From Luidia sarsii (taxonomy: Eukaryota > Echinodermata > Asteroidea > Paxillosida > Luidiidae): 64,000 nucleotides of DNA. Under the pieces are notes generated by a model that made no database searches, was not told the origin of the DNA, and saw only the letters and a program-made list of their open reading frames with translations. The translations under genes were made by a program, and so were the position numbers. Numbering within the stretch: position 1 is the stretch's first letter; the number at the start of each line of letters is the position of its first letter. Shown here piece by piece: positions 42,201 through 57,170 of the stretch. The stretch spans positions 14,366,774 through 14,430,773 of the forward strand of contig OX465103.1 of assembly GCA_949987565.1 (NCBI GenBank). The letters are read 5' to 3'.

Positions 42201-45200
42201 GACAGCACACCGAAAGCACACAGACAGCACACCAACAGCGAACCGACAAGCACACCGATGGCCCACCGACAGCACACCAACAGCACACTGACAGCATACC
42301 AACAACCCACCATCAGCACGACAGCACACCGACACTACATCGACCATACAGCGACAGCACACCCAAAGCACACAGACAGCACACTGACATTCCACCCACA
42401 GTACGCCGACACCCAACACACTCTCAGAGGAGTGAAGAAAAGAGTAGAAGGAAAACTGGCAAGAACCTTTGCTTGATCCTGAAACAAGGATAACACCCCC
42501 TTTTACAGGACCAATTGCAAAGGCGGGGGTCACGAGGCCAGGCGGAAAAAGGGTTTCCTTCCCCCAAAAGGCTTTTGACGGCCTCCAACAAACCACCGAC
42601 AGCACACCGACATCACACCGACAGCACACCAACAGCACATAGACAGCACACCGACAGCACACCGAAAGCACACCGACAGCACACAGACAGCATACAGACA
42701 GCACCCCGACACCACTCCGAGAGCTCACCGACAGCACACCAACAGCACACTAATGACAGCATACTACAACACACCGTCAGCACGACAGCACACCGACACT
42801 GCATCGACCATACAGCGACAGCATGCCGAAAGCACACAGACAGCACACCAACAGCAAACCGACAAGCACACCGATGGCCCATCGACAGCACACCAACAGC
42901 ACACTGACAGCATACCAACAACCCACCATCAGCACGACAGCACACCGACACTACATCGACCATACAGCAAAAGCACACCCAAAGCACACAGACAGCACAC
43001 TGACATTCCACCGACAGCACGCTGACACCCCACACACTCTCAGAGAAGTGAAAAAAAGAGAAGAAGGAAAACTGGCAAGAACCTTTGCTTAATCCTGAAA
43101 CAAGGATAACACCCCTTTTCACAGGACCAATTGCAAAGGCGGGGGTCACGAGGCCAGAGGGAAAAAGAGTTTCCTTCCCCGAAAAGGCTTTTGACGGCCT
43201 CCAACAAACCACCGACATCACACCGACAGCACACCAACAGCACATAGACAGCACACTGACAGCACACCGACAGCACACCTACAGCACTCAGACAGCACCA
43301 CGACACCACTCCGACAGCACACCGACAGCACACTAATGACAGCTTACCAACAACCCACCGTCAGCACGACAGCACACCGACATTGCATCGACCATACAGC
43401 GACAGCACACCCAAAGCACACAGACAGCACACTGACATTCCACCCACAGCACGCCGACACCCAACACACTCTCAGAGGAGTGAAGAAAAGAGTAGAAGGA
43501 AAACTGGCAAGAACCTTTGCTTGATCCTGAAACAAGGATAACACCCCCTTTTACAGGACCAATTGCAAAGGCGGGGGTCACGAGGCCAGGCGGAAAAAGG
43601 GTTTCCTTCCCCCAAAAGGCTTTTGACGGCCTCCAACAAACCACCGACAGCACACCGACATCACACCGACAGCACACCAACAGCACATAGACAGCACACC
43701 GACAGCACACCGACAGCAAACCTACAGCACTCAGACAGCATCCCGACACAACTCCGACAGCACACCGACAGCACTCCGAGAGCTCACCGACAGCACACCA
43801 ACAGCACACAGACAGCACACCGAAAGCACACCGACAGCACACGGAAAGCACACCGACAGCACACCTACAGCACACACACAGCACCCCGAAACCACTCTGA
43901 CAGCACACCGACAGCACTCCGAGAGCTCACCGACAGCACACCAACAGCACACTAATGACAGCATACCAACAACCCACTGTCAGCACAACAGCACACCGAC
44001 ACTGCATCGACCATACAGCGACAGCACACCGAAAGCACATAGACAGCACACCGACAGCACACCGAAAGCACACCGACAGCACACAGACAGCACCCCGACA
44101 CCACTCCGAGAGCTCACCGACAGCACATAAACAGCACACGAATGACAGCATACCAACAACCCACCGTCAGCACGACAGCACACCGACACTGCATCGACCA
44201 AACAGCGACAGCACACCGAAAGCACACAGACAGCACACCAACAGCGAACCGACAAGCACACCGATGGCCCATCGACAGCACACCAACAGCACACTGACAG
44301 CATACCAACAACCCACCATCAGCACGACAGCACACCGACACTACATCGACCATACAGCGACAACACACCCAAAGCACACAGACAGCACACTGACATTGCA
44401 CCGACAGTACGCCGACATCCCACAGACTCTCAGAGCAGTGAAGAAAAGAGTAGAAGGAAAACTGGCAAGAATCTTTGCTTGATCCTGAAACAAGGATAAC
44501 ACCCCCTTTTACAGGACCAATTGCAAAGGCGGGGGTCTCGAGGCCAGGCGGAAAAAAGGTTTCCTTCCCCAAAAAGGCTTTTGACGCCCTCCAACAAACC
44601 ACAGACAGCACACCGACATCAAACCGACAGCACACCAACAGCACAAAGACAGCACACCGACAGCACACCGAAAGCACACCGACAGCACACCGAAAGCACA
44701 CCGACAGCACACCTACAGCACACACACAGCACCCCGCAACCACTCTGACAGCACACCGACAGCACTCCGAGAGCTCACCGACAGCACACCAACAGCACAC
44801 CGACACTGCATCGACCATACAGCAACAGCACACCGAAAGCACATAGACAGCACCCCGACACCACTCCGAGAGCTCACCGACAGCACACCAACAGCACACT
44901 AATGACAGCATACCAACAACCCACCGTCAGCACGACAGCACACCGACACTGCATCGACCATACTGCGACAGCACACCGACAACACACCTACAGCACTCAG
45001 ACAGCACCCCGACACCACCCCGACACCACTCCGACAGCACACCGAAAGCACTCCGAGAGCTCACCGACAGCACACCAACAGCACACTAATAACAGCATAC
45101 CAACAACCCACTGTCAGCACGACAGCACACCGACACTGCATCGACCATACTGCGACATCAGAACGAAAGCACACAGACAGCACACCAACAGCGAACCGAC

Positions 45201-47099
45201 AAGCAAACCGATGGCCCACCGACAGCACACCAACAGCACACTGACAGCATACCAACAACCCACCATCAGCACGACAGCACACTGACACTCGTACATCGAC
45301 CATACAGCGACAGCACACCCAAAGCACACAGACAGCACACTGACATTCCACCCACAGCACGCCGACACCCCACACACTCTCAGAGAAGTGAAGAAAAGAG
45401 TAGAAGGAAAACTGGCAAGAATCTTTGCTTGATCCTGAAACAAGGATAACACCCCCTTTTACAGGACCAATTGCAAAGGCGGGGGTCACGAGGCCAGGCG
45501 GAAAAAGGGTTTCCTTCCCCCAAAAAGCTTTTGACGGCCTCCAACAAACCACCAACATCACACCGACAGCACACCGACAGCACACCAACAGCATATAGAC
45601 AGCACACCGACAGCACACCGACAGCACACCGACAGCACACCTACAGCACTCAGAAAGCACCCCGACACCACCCCGACACCACTCCGACAGCACACCGACA
45701 GCACTCCGAGAGCTCACTGACAGCACACCAACAGCACACTAATGACAGCATACCAACAACCCACCGTCAGCACGACAGCACACCGACACTACATCGACCA
45801 TACAGCGACAGCACACTGACATTCCACCCACAGCACACCGTCACCCCACACACTCTCAGAGAAGTGAAAAAAAGAGTAGAAGGAAAACTGGCAAGAACCT
45901 TTGCTTAATCCTGAAACAAGGATAACAACCCCTTTCACAGGACCAATTGCAAAGGCGGGGGTCACGAGGCCAGGCGGAAAAAGGGTTTCCTTCCCCCAAA
46001 AGGCTTTTTACGGCCTCCAACAAACCACAGACAGCACACCGACATCACACCGACAGCACACCGACATCACACCGACAGCACACCGACAGCACACCGAAAG
46101 CACACTGACAGCACACCTACAGCACACAGACAGCACCCCGACACCACTCCGAGATCTCACCGACAGCACACCAACAGCACACTAATGACAGCATACCAAC
46201 AACCCACCGTCAGCACGACAGCACACCGACGCTGCATCGACCATACAGCGACAGCACAACGAAAGCACACCAACAGCGAACTGACAAGCACACCGATGGC
46301 CCACCGACAGCACACCAACAGCACACTGACAGCATACCAACAACCCACCATCAGCACGACAGCACACTGACACTACATCGACCATACAGCGACAGCACAC
46401 CCAAAGCACACAGACAGCACACTGACATTCCACCCAAAGCACGCCGACACACCACACACTCTCAGAGAAGTGAAGAAAAGAGTAGAAGGAAAACTGGCAA
46501 GAATCTTTGCTTGATCCTGAAACAAGGATAACACCCCCTTTTACAGGACCAATTGCAAAGGCGGGGGTCACGAGGCCAGGCGGAAAAAGGGTTTCCTTCC
46601 CCGAAAAGGCTTTTGACGGCCTCCAACAAACCACCAACAGCACACCGACAGCACACCAACAACACACCGACAGCACACCGACAGCACACCGACAGCACAC
46701 CTACAGCACTCAGACAGCACCCCGACACCACTCCGACAGCACACCGACAGCACACCAACAGCACACTGACAGCATACCAACAACCCACCATCAGCACGAC
46801 AGCACACCGACACTACATCGACCATACAGCGACAGCACACCCAAAGCACACAGACAGCACACTGACATTCCACCCACACCACGCCAACACCCCACACACT
46901 CTCAGAGAAGTGAAGAAAAGAGGAGAAGGAAAACTGGCAAGAATCTTTGCTTGATCCTGAAACAAGGATAACACCCCCTTTTACAGGACCAATTGCAAAG
47001 GCGGGGGTCACGAGGCCAGGCGGAAAAAGGGTTTCCTTCCCCCAAAAGGCTTTTGACGGCCTCCATCAAACCACCGACATCACACCGACAGCACACCGA

Positions 47100-49800
47100 C
47101 AGCACATTAACAGCACATAGACAGCACACCGACAGCACACCGACAGCACACCGACAGCACACCTACAGCACTCAGACAGCACCCCGACACCACCCCGACA
47201 CCACTCCGACAGCAAACCGACAGCACTCCGAGAGCTCACCGACAGCACACCAACAGCACACTAATGACAGCATACCAACAACCCACCGTCAGCACGACAG
47301 CACACCGACACTACATCGACCATACAGCGACAGCACACTGACGTTCCACCCACAGCACACCGTCACCCCACACACTCTCAGAGAAGTGAAGAAAAGAGAA
47401 GAAGGAAAACTGGCAAGAACCTTTGCTTAATCCTGAAACAAGGATAACACCCCCTTTCACAGGACCAATTGCAAAGGCGGGGGTCACGAGGCCAGGCGGA
47501 AAAAGGGTTTCCTTCCCCAAAAAGGCTTTTTACGGCCTCCAACAAACCACAGACAGCACACCGACATCACACCGACAGCACACCGACATCACACCGACAG
47601 CACATCGACAGCACACCGAAACCACACTGACAGCACACCTACAGCACACAGACAGCACCCCGACACCACTCCGAGATCTCACCGACAGCACACCAACAGC
47701 ACACTAATGACAGCATACCAACAACCCACCGTCAGCACGACAGCACACCGACACTGCATCGACCATACAGCGACAGCACAACGAAAGCACACAGACAGCA
47801 CACCAACAGCGAACCGACAAGCAAACCGATGGCCCACCGACAGCACACCAACAGCACACTGACAGCATACCAACAACCCACCATAAAGCAAGACAGCACA
47901 CTGACACTCGTACATCGACCATACAGCGACAGCACACCCACAGCACACAGACAGCACACTGACATTCCACCCACAGCACGCCGACACCCCACACACTCTC
48001 AGAGAAGTGAAGAAAAGAGTAGAAGGAAAACTGGCAAGAATCTTTGCTTGATCCTGAAACAAGGATAACACCCCCTTTTACAGGACCAATTGCAAAGGCG
48101 GGGGTGACGAGGCCAGGCGGAAAAAGGGTTTCCTTCCCCCAAAAGGCTTTTGACGGCCTCCAACAAACCACCGACAGCACACCGACATCACACCGACAGC
48201 ACACCAACAGCACACCGACAGCACACCGACAACACACCGACACTGCATCGACCATACTGCGACATCAGAACGAAAGCACACAGACAGCACACCAACAGCG
48301 AACCGACAAGCAAACCGATGGCCCACCGACAGCACACCAACAGCACACTGACAGCATACCAACAACCCACCATCAGCACGACAGCACACTGACACTCGTA
48401 CATCGACCATACAGCGACAGCACACCCAAAGCACACAGACAGCACACTGACATTCCACCCACAGCACGCTGACACCCCACACACTCTCAGAGAAGTGAAG
48501 AAAAGAGTAGAAGGAAAACTGGCAAGAATCTTTGCTTGATCCTGAAACAAGGATAACACCCCCTTTTACAGGACCAATTGCAAAGGCGGGGGTCACGAGG
48601 CCAGGCGGAAAAAGGGTTTCCTTCCCCCAAAAAGCTTTTGACGGCCTCCAACAAACCACCAACATCACACCGACAGCACACCGACAGCACACCAACAGCA
48701 TATAGACAGCACACCGACAGCACACCGACAGCACACCGACAGCACACCTACAGCACTCAGAAAGCACCCCGACACCACCCCGACAGCACACCGACAGCAC
48801 TCCGAGAGCTCACTGACAGCACACCAACAGCACACTAATGACAGCATACCAACAACCCACCGTCAGCACGACAGCACACCGACACTACATCGACCATACA
48901 GCGACAGCACACTGACATTCCACCCACAGCACACCGTCACCCCACACACTCTCAGAGAAGTGAAAAAAAGAGTAGAAGGAAAACTGGCAAGAACCTTTGC
49001 TTAATCCTGAAAGAAGGATAACACCCCCTTTCACAGGACCAATTGCAAAGGCGGGGGTCACGAGGCCAGGCGGAAAAAGGGTTTCCTTCCCCCAAAAGGC
49101 TTTTTACGGCCTCCAACAAACCACAGACAGCACACCGACATCACACCGACAGCACACCGACATCACACCGACAGCACACCGACAGCACACCGAAAGCACA
49201 CTGACAGCACACCTACAGCACACAGACAGCACCCCGACACCACTCCGAGATCTCACCGACAGCACACCAACAGCACACTAATGACAGCATACCAACAACC
49301 CACCGTCAGCACGACAGCACACCGACGCTGCATCGACCATACAGCGACAGCACAACGAAAGCACACCAACAGCGAACTGACAAGCACACCGATGGCCCAC
49401 CGACAGCACACCAACAGCACACTGACAGCATACCAACAACCCACCATCAGCACGACAGCACACTGACACTACATCGACCATACAGCGACAGCACACCCAA
49501 AGCACACAGACAGCACACTGACATTCCACCCACAGCACGCCGACACACCACACACTCTCAGAGAAGTGAAGAAAAGAGTAGAAGGAAAACTGGCAAGAAT
49601 CTTTACTTGATCCTGAAACAAGGATAACACCCCCTTTTACAGGACCAATGGCAAAGGCGGGGGTCACGAGGCCAGGCGGAAAAAGGGTTTCCTTCCCCCT
49701 AAAGGCTTTTGACGGCCTCCAACAAACCACCGACAGCACACCGACATCACACCGACAGCACACCAACAACACACCGACAGCACACCGACAGCACACCGAC
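47100..49800 (+). repeat. Segment duplicated at 51.6-54.3 kb (offset 4,522-4,533 bp)
   Basis: Blocks 47423, 48044, 48532, 48997 and 49603 correspond to 51945, 52566, 53054, 53530 and 54136. The offset rises from 4,522 to 4,533 bp between the third and fourth pairs, a gain of one 11-mer. Both copies hold the unusual CACCATAAAGCAAGACAGC variant (near 47879 and 52401) and CACTCGTACATCGACC. The segment spans the right edge of large unit 2, so this duplication is independent of the 20.45-kb event. Boundaries are approximate. Confidence 0.7.
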
Positions 49801-52800
49801 AGCACACCTACAGCACTCAGACAGCACCCCGACACCACTCCGACAGCACACCGACAGCACACCAACAGCACACTGACAGCATACCAACAACCCAACATCA
49901 GCACGACAGCACACCGACACTCCATCGACCATACAGCGACAGCACACCCAAAGCACACAGACAGCACACTGACATTCCACCCACACCACGCCGAAACCCC
50001 ACACACTCTCAGAGAAGTGAAGAAAAGATGAGAAGGAAAACTGGCAAGAACCTTTGCTTAATCCTGAAACAAGGATAACACCCCCTTTCACAGGACCAAT
50101 TGCAAAGGCGGGGGTCACGAGGCCAGGCGGAAAAAGAGTTTCCTTCCCCCAAAAGGCTTTTGACGGCCTCCAACAGACCACCGACAGCACACCGACATCA
50201 CATAGACAGCACACAGACAGCACCCTTGACACCACACCGACAGCACACCGACAACACACCGACAACACACCTACAGCACTCAGACAGCACCCCGACACCA
50301 CCCCGGCACCACTCCGACAGCACACCGACAGCACTCCGAGAGCTCACCGACAGCACACCAACAGCACACTAATGACAGCATACCAACAACCCACCGTCAG
50401 CACGACAGCACACCGACACTACATCGACCATACAGCGACAGCACACTGACATTCCACCCACAGCACACCGACACCCCACACACTCTCAGAGAAGTGAAGA
50501 AAAGAGAAGAAGGAAAACTGGCAAGAACCTTTGCTTAATCATGAAACAAGGATAACACCCCCTTTCACAGGACCAAATGCAAAGGCGGGGGTCACGAGGC
50601 CAGGCGGAAAAAGGGTTTCCTTCCCCCAAAAGGCTTTTGACGGCCTCCAACAAACCACAGACAGCACACCAACATCACACCGGCAGCACACCAACAGCAC
50701 ATAGACAGCACACCGACAGCACACCGAAAGCACACTGACAGCACACCTACAGCACACAGACAGCACCCCGACACCACCCCGACAGCAAACCGACAGCACT
50801 CCGAGAGCTCACCGACAGCACACCAACAGCACACTAATGACAGCATACCAACAACCCACCGTCAGCATGACAGCACACCGACACTACATCGACCATACAG
50901 CGACAGCACACTGACATTCCACCCACAGCACACCGTCACCCCACACACTCTCAGAGAAGTGAAGAAAAGAGAAGAAGGAAAACTGGCAAGAACCTTTGCT
51001 TAATCCTGAAACAAGGATAACACCCCCTTTCACAGGACCAATTGCAAAGGCGGAGGTCACGAGGCCAGGCGGAAAAAGGGTTTCCTTCCCCCTACAGGCT
51101 TTTGACGGCCTCCAACAAACCACCGACAGCACACCGACATCACACCGACAGCACACCAACAGCACACCGACAGCACACCGACAGCACACCGACAGCACAC
51201 CTACAGCACTCAGACAGCACCCCGACACCACTCCGACAGCACACCGACAGCACACCAACAACACACTGACAGCATACCAACAACCCACCATCAGCACAAC
51301 AGCACACCAACACAACATCGACCATACAGCGACAGCACACCCAAAGCACACAGACAGCACACTGACATTCCACCCACACCACGCCGACACCCCACACACT
51401 CTCAGAGAAGTGTAGAAAAGAGTAGAAGGAAAACTGGCAAGAATCTTTGCTTGATCCTGAAACAAGGATAACACCCCCTTTTACAGGACCAATTGCAAAG
51501 GCGGGGGTCACGAGGCCAGGCGGAAAAAGGGTTTCCTTCCCCCAAAAGGCTTTTGACGGCCTCCAACAAACCACCGACATCACACCGACAGCACACCGAC
51601 AGCACACCAACAGCACATAGACAGCACACCAACAGCACATAGACAGCACACCGACAGCACACCGACAGCACACCGACAGCACACCTACAGCACTCAGACA
51701 GCACCCCGACACCACCCCGACACCACTCCGACAGCAAACCGACAGCACTCCGAGAGCTCACCGACAGCACACCAACAGCACACTAATGACAGCATACCAA
51801 CAACCCACCGTCAGCACGACAGCACACCGACACTACATCGACCATACAGCGACAGCACACTGACGTTCCACCCACAGCACACCGTCACCCCACACACTCT
51901 CAGAGAAGTGAAGAAAAGAGAAGAAGGAAAACTGGCAAGAACCTTTGCTTAATCCTGAAACAAGGATAACACCCCCTTTCACAGGACCAATTGCAAAGGC
52001 GGGGGTGACGAGGCCAGGCGGAAAAAGGGTTTCCTTCCCCCAAAAGGCTTTTGACGGCCTCCAACAAACCACCGACAGCACACCGACATCACACCGACAG
52101 CACACAGACATCACACCGACAGCACACCGACAGCACACCGAAAGCACACTGACAGCACACCTACAGCACACAGACAGCACCCCGACACCACTCCGAGATC
52201 TCACCGACAGCACACCAACAGCACACTAATGACAGCATACCAACAACCCACCGTCAGCACGACAGCACACCGACACTGCATCGACCATACTGCGACAGCA
52301 CAACGAAAGCACACAGACAGCACACCAACAGCGAACCGACAAGCAAACCGATGGCCCACCGACAGCACACCAACAGCACACTGACAGCATACCAACAACC
52401 CACCATAAAGCAAGACAGCACACTGACACTCGTACATCGACCATACAGCGACAGCACACCCACAGCACACAGACAGCACACTGACATTCCACCCACAGCA
52501 CGCCGACACCCCACACACTCTCAGAGAAGTGAAGAAAAGAGTAGAAGGAAAACTGGCAAGAATCTATGCTTGATCCTGAAACAAGGATAACACCCCCTTT
52601 TACAGGACCAATTGCAAAGGCGGGGGTGACGAGGCCAGGCGGAAAAAGGGTTTCCTTCCCCCAAAAGGCTTTTGACGGCCTCCAACAAACCACCGACAGC
52701 ACACCGACATCACACCGACAGCACACCAACAGCACACCGACAGCACACCGACAGCACACCGACACTGCATCGACCATACTGCGACATCAGAACGAAAGCA

Positions 52801-53400
52801 CACAGACAGCACACCAACAGCGAACCGACAAGCAAACCGATGGCCCACCGACAGCACACCAACAGCACACTGACAGCATACCAACAACCCACCATCAGCA
52901 CGACAGCACACTGACACTCGTACATCGACCATACAGCGACAGCACACCCACAGCACACAGACAGCACACTGACATTCCACCCACAGCACGCCGACACCCC
53001 ACACACTCTCAGAGAAGTGAAGAAAAGAGTAGAAGGAAAACTGGCAAGAATCTTTGCTTGATCCTGAAACAAGGATAACACCCCCTTTTACAGGACCAAT
53101 TGCAAAGGCGGGGGTCACGAGGCCAGGCGGAAAAAGGGTTTCCTTCCCCCAAAAAGCTTTTGACGGCCTCCAACAAACCACCAACATCACACCGACAGCA
53201 CACCGACAGCACACTAACAGCACATAGACAGCACACCGACAGCACACCGACAGCACACCGACAGCACACCTACAGCACTCAGAAAGCACCCCGACACCAC
53301 CCCAACACCACTCCGACAGCACACCGACAGCACTCCGAGAGCTCACTGACAGCACACCAACAGCACACTAATGACAGCATACCAACAACCCACCGTCAGC
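48213..53400 (+). repeat. Array right of the large units, reshuffled monomers
   Basis: Block anchors are 48532, 48997, 49603, 50054, 50531, 50996, 51447, 51945, 52566 and 53054. Spacings are 451 to 621 bp. Private variants include TTTACTTGATCC (49603), AATCATGAAAC (50531), GAAGTGTAGAAAAG (51447) and GAAAAGATGAGAAGG (50054). The marker CCTTGACACCACACC at 50223-50237 is seen again only near 60962, with CTTTGAC in place of CCTTGAC. There is no gene and no MITE. Confidence 0.75.
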
Positions 53401-56400
53401 ACGACAGCACACCGACACTACATCGACCATACAGCGACAGCACACTGACATTCCACCCACAGCACACCGTCACCCCACACACTCTCAGAGAAGTGAAAAA
53501 AAGAGTAGAAGGAAAACTGGCAAGAACCTTTGCTTAATCCTGAAACAAGGATAACACCCCCTTTCACAGGACCAATTGCAAAGGCGGGGGTCACGAGGCC
53601 AGGCGGAAAAAGGGTTTCCTTCCCCCAAAAGGCTTTTTACGGCCTCCAACAAACCACAGACAGCACACCGACATCACACCGACAGCACACCGACATCACA
53701 CCGACAGCACACCGACAGCACACCGAAAGCACACTGACAGCACACCTACAGCACACAGACAGCACCCCGACACCACTCCGAGATCTCACCGACAGCACAC
53801 CAACAGCACACTAATGACAGCATACCAACAACCCACCGTCAGCACGACAGCACACCGACGCTGCATCGACCATACAGCGACAGCACAACGAAAGCACACC
53901 AACAGCGAACTGACAAGCACACCGATGGCCCACCGACAGCACACCAACAGCACACTGACAGCATACCAACAACCCACCATCAGCACGACAGCACACTGAC
54001 ACTACATCGACCATACAGCGACAGCACACCCAAAGCACACAGACAGCACACTGACATTCCACCCACAGCACGCCGACACACCACACACTCTCAGAGAAGT
54101 GAAGAAAAGAGTAGAAGGAAAACTGGCAGGAATCTTTACTTGATCCTGAAACAAGGATAACACCCCCTTTTACAGGACCAATTGCAAAGGCGGGGGTCAC
54201 GAGGCCAGGCGGAAAAAGGGTTTCCTTCCCCCAAAAGGCTTTTGACGGCCTCCAACAAACCACCAACAGCACACCGACATCACACCGACAGCACACCAAC
54301 AACACACCGACAGCACACCGACAGCACACCGACAGCACACCTACAGCACTCAGACAGCACCCCGACACCACTCCGACAGCACACCGACAGCACACCAACA
54401 GCACACTGACAGCATACCAACAACCCACCATCAGCACGACAGCACACCGACACTACATCGACCATACAGCGACAGCACACCCAAAGCGCACAGACAGCAC
54501 ACTGACATTCCACCCACACCACGCCAACACCCCACACACTCTCAGAGAAGTGAAGAAAAGAGTAGAAGGAAAACTGGCAAGAATCTTTGCTTGATCCTGA
54601 AACAAGGATAACACCCCCTTTTACAGGACCAATTGCAAAGGCGGGGGTCACGAGGCCAGGCGGAAAAAGGGTTTCCTTCCTCCAAAAGGCTTTTGACGGC
54701 CTCCAACAAACCACCGACATCACACCGACAGCACACCGACAGCACATTAACAGCACATAGACAGCACACCGACAGCACACCGACAGCACACCGACAGCAC
54801 ACCGACAGCACACCTACAGCACTCAGACAGCACCCCGACACCACCCCGACACCACTCCGACAGCAAACCGACAGCACTCCGAGAGCTCACCGACAGCACA
54901 CCAACAGCACAATAATGACAGCATACCAACAACCCACCGTCAGCACGACAGCACACCGACACTACATCGACCATACAGCGACAGCACACTGACGTTCCAC
55001 CCACAGCACACCGTCACCCCACACACTCTCAGAGAAGTGAAGAAAAGAGAAGAAGGAAAACTGGCAAGAACCTTTGCTTAATCCTGAAACAAGGATAACA
55101 CCCCCTTTCACAGGACCAATTGCAAAGGCGGAGGTCACGAGGCCAGGCGGAAAAACGGTTTCCTTCCCCCTAAAGGCTTTTGACGGCCTCCAACAAACCA
55201 CCGACAGCACACCGACATCACACCGACAGCACACCAACAGCACACCGACAGCACACCGACAGCACACCGACAGCACACCTACAGCACTCAGACAGCACCC
55301 CGACACCACTCTGACAGCACACCGACAGCACACCAACAGCACACTGACAGCATACCAACAACCCACCATCAGCACGACAGCACACCGACACTACATCGAC
55401 CATACAGCGACAGCACACCCAAAGCACACAGACAGCACACTGACATTCCACCCACACCACGCCGATACCCCACACACTCTCAGAGAAGTGTAGAAAAGAG
55501 TAGAAGGAAAACTGGCAAGAATCTTTGCTTGATCCTGAAACAAGGATAACACCCCCTTTTACAGGACCAATTGCAAAGGCGGGGGTCACGAGGCCAGGCG
55601 GAAAAAGGGTTTCCTTCCCCCAAAAGGCTTTTGACGGCCTCCAACAAACCACCGACATCACACCGACAGCACACCGACAGCACACCAACAGCAAATAGAC
55701 AGCACACCGACAGCACACCGACAGCACACCGACAGCACACCTACAGCACTCAGACAGCACCCCGACACCACCCCGACACCACTCCGACAGCAAACCGACA
55801 GCACTCCGAGAGCTCACCGACAGCACACCAACAGCACACTAATGACAGCATACCAACAACCCACCGTCAGCACGACAGCACACCGACACTACATCGACCA
55901 TACAGCGACAGCACACTGACATTCCACCCACAGCACACCGTCACCCCACACACTCTCAGAGAAGTGAAAAAAAGAGTAGAAGGAAAACTGGCAAGAACCT
56001 TTGCTTAATCCTGAAACAAGGATAACACCCCCTTTCACAGGACCAATTGCAAAGGCGGGGGTCACGAGGCCAGGCGGAAAAAGGGTTTCCTTCCCCCAAA
56101 AGGCTTTTTACGGCCTCCAACAAACCACAGACAGCACACCGACATCACACCGACAGCACACCGACATCACACCGACAGCACACCGACAGCACACCGAAAG
56201 CACACTGACAGCACACCTACAGCACACAGACAGCACCCCGACACCACTCCGAGATCTCACCGACAGCACACCAACAGCACACTAATGACAGCATACCAAC
56301 AACCCACCGTCAGCACGACAGCACACCGACGCTGCATCGACCATACAGCGACAGCACAACGAAAGCACACCAACAGCGAACTGACAAGCACACCGATGGC

Positions 56401-57170
56401 CCACCGACAGCACACCAACAGCACACTGACAGCATACCAACAACCCACCATCAGCACGACAGCACACTGACACTACATCGACCATACAGCGACAGCACAC
56501 CCAAAGCACACAGACAGCACACTGACATTCCACCCACAGCACGCCGACACACCACACACTCTCAGAGAAGTGAAGAAAAGAGTAGAAGGAAAACTGGCAG
56601 GAATCTTTACTTGATCCTGAAACAAGGATAACACCCCCTTTTACAGGACCAATTGCAAAGGCGGGGGTCACGAGGCCAGGCGGAAAAAGGGTTTCCTTCC
56701 CCCAAAAGGCTTTTGACGGCCTCCAACAAACCACCAACAGCACACCGACATCACACCGACAGCACACCAACAACACACCGACAGCACACCGACAGCACAC
56801 CGACAGCACACCTACAGCACTCAGACAGCACCCCGACACCACTCCGACAGCACACCGACAGCACACCAACAGCACACTGACAGCATACCAACAACCCACC
56901 ATCAGCACGACAGCACACCGACACTACATCGACCATACAGCGACAGCACACCCAAAGCGCACAGACAGCACACTGACATTCCACCCACACCACGCCAACA
57001 CCCCACACACTCTCAGAGAAGTGAAGAAAAGAGTAGAAGGAAAACTGGCAAGAATCTTTGCTTGATCCTGAAACAAGGATAACACCCCCTTTTACAGGAC
57101 CAATTGCAAAGGCGGGGGTCACGAGGCCAGGCGGAAAAAGGGTTTCCTTCCTCCAAAAGGCTTTTGACGG
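53400..57170 (+). repeat. Local tandem duplication, 2,471-bp period
   Basis: Blocks 53530, 54136 and 54587 recur at 56001, 56607 and 57058, each 2,471 bp further on. Intervening blocks 55074 and 55525 complete a five-monomer period (606, 451, 487, 451, 476 bp). Shared private variants include GCAGGAATCTTTACTTG (54127 and 56598) and TTCCTCCAAAAGG (54676 and 57147). The register is lost after about 57,170, so the second period is incomplete. Confidence 0.78.

Larger units (their letters stand above)
27656..48106 (+). repeat. Large tandem unit 2 (about 20,451 bp)
   Basis: This is a head-to-tail copy of 7216-27655 containing 32 conserved blocks: 28210, 28686, 29314, 29779, 30244, 31324, 32346, 33437, 34164, 34855, 35899, 36365, 37015, 37643, 38260, 38736, 39364, 39829, 40294, 40922, 41387, 41852, 42469, 43085, 43517, 44475, 45425, 45901, 46507, 46947, 47423 and 48044. 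Differences noted from unit 1 are A at 31534, G at 31895, G at 34224, A at 39420, A at 41828, and an extra CAGACAGCACA around 29066-29076. Similarity to unit 1 stops abruptly near 48212, where ACATAGACAG is replaced by ACACCGACAG. Confidence 0.88.
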
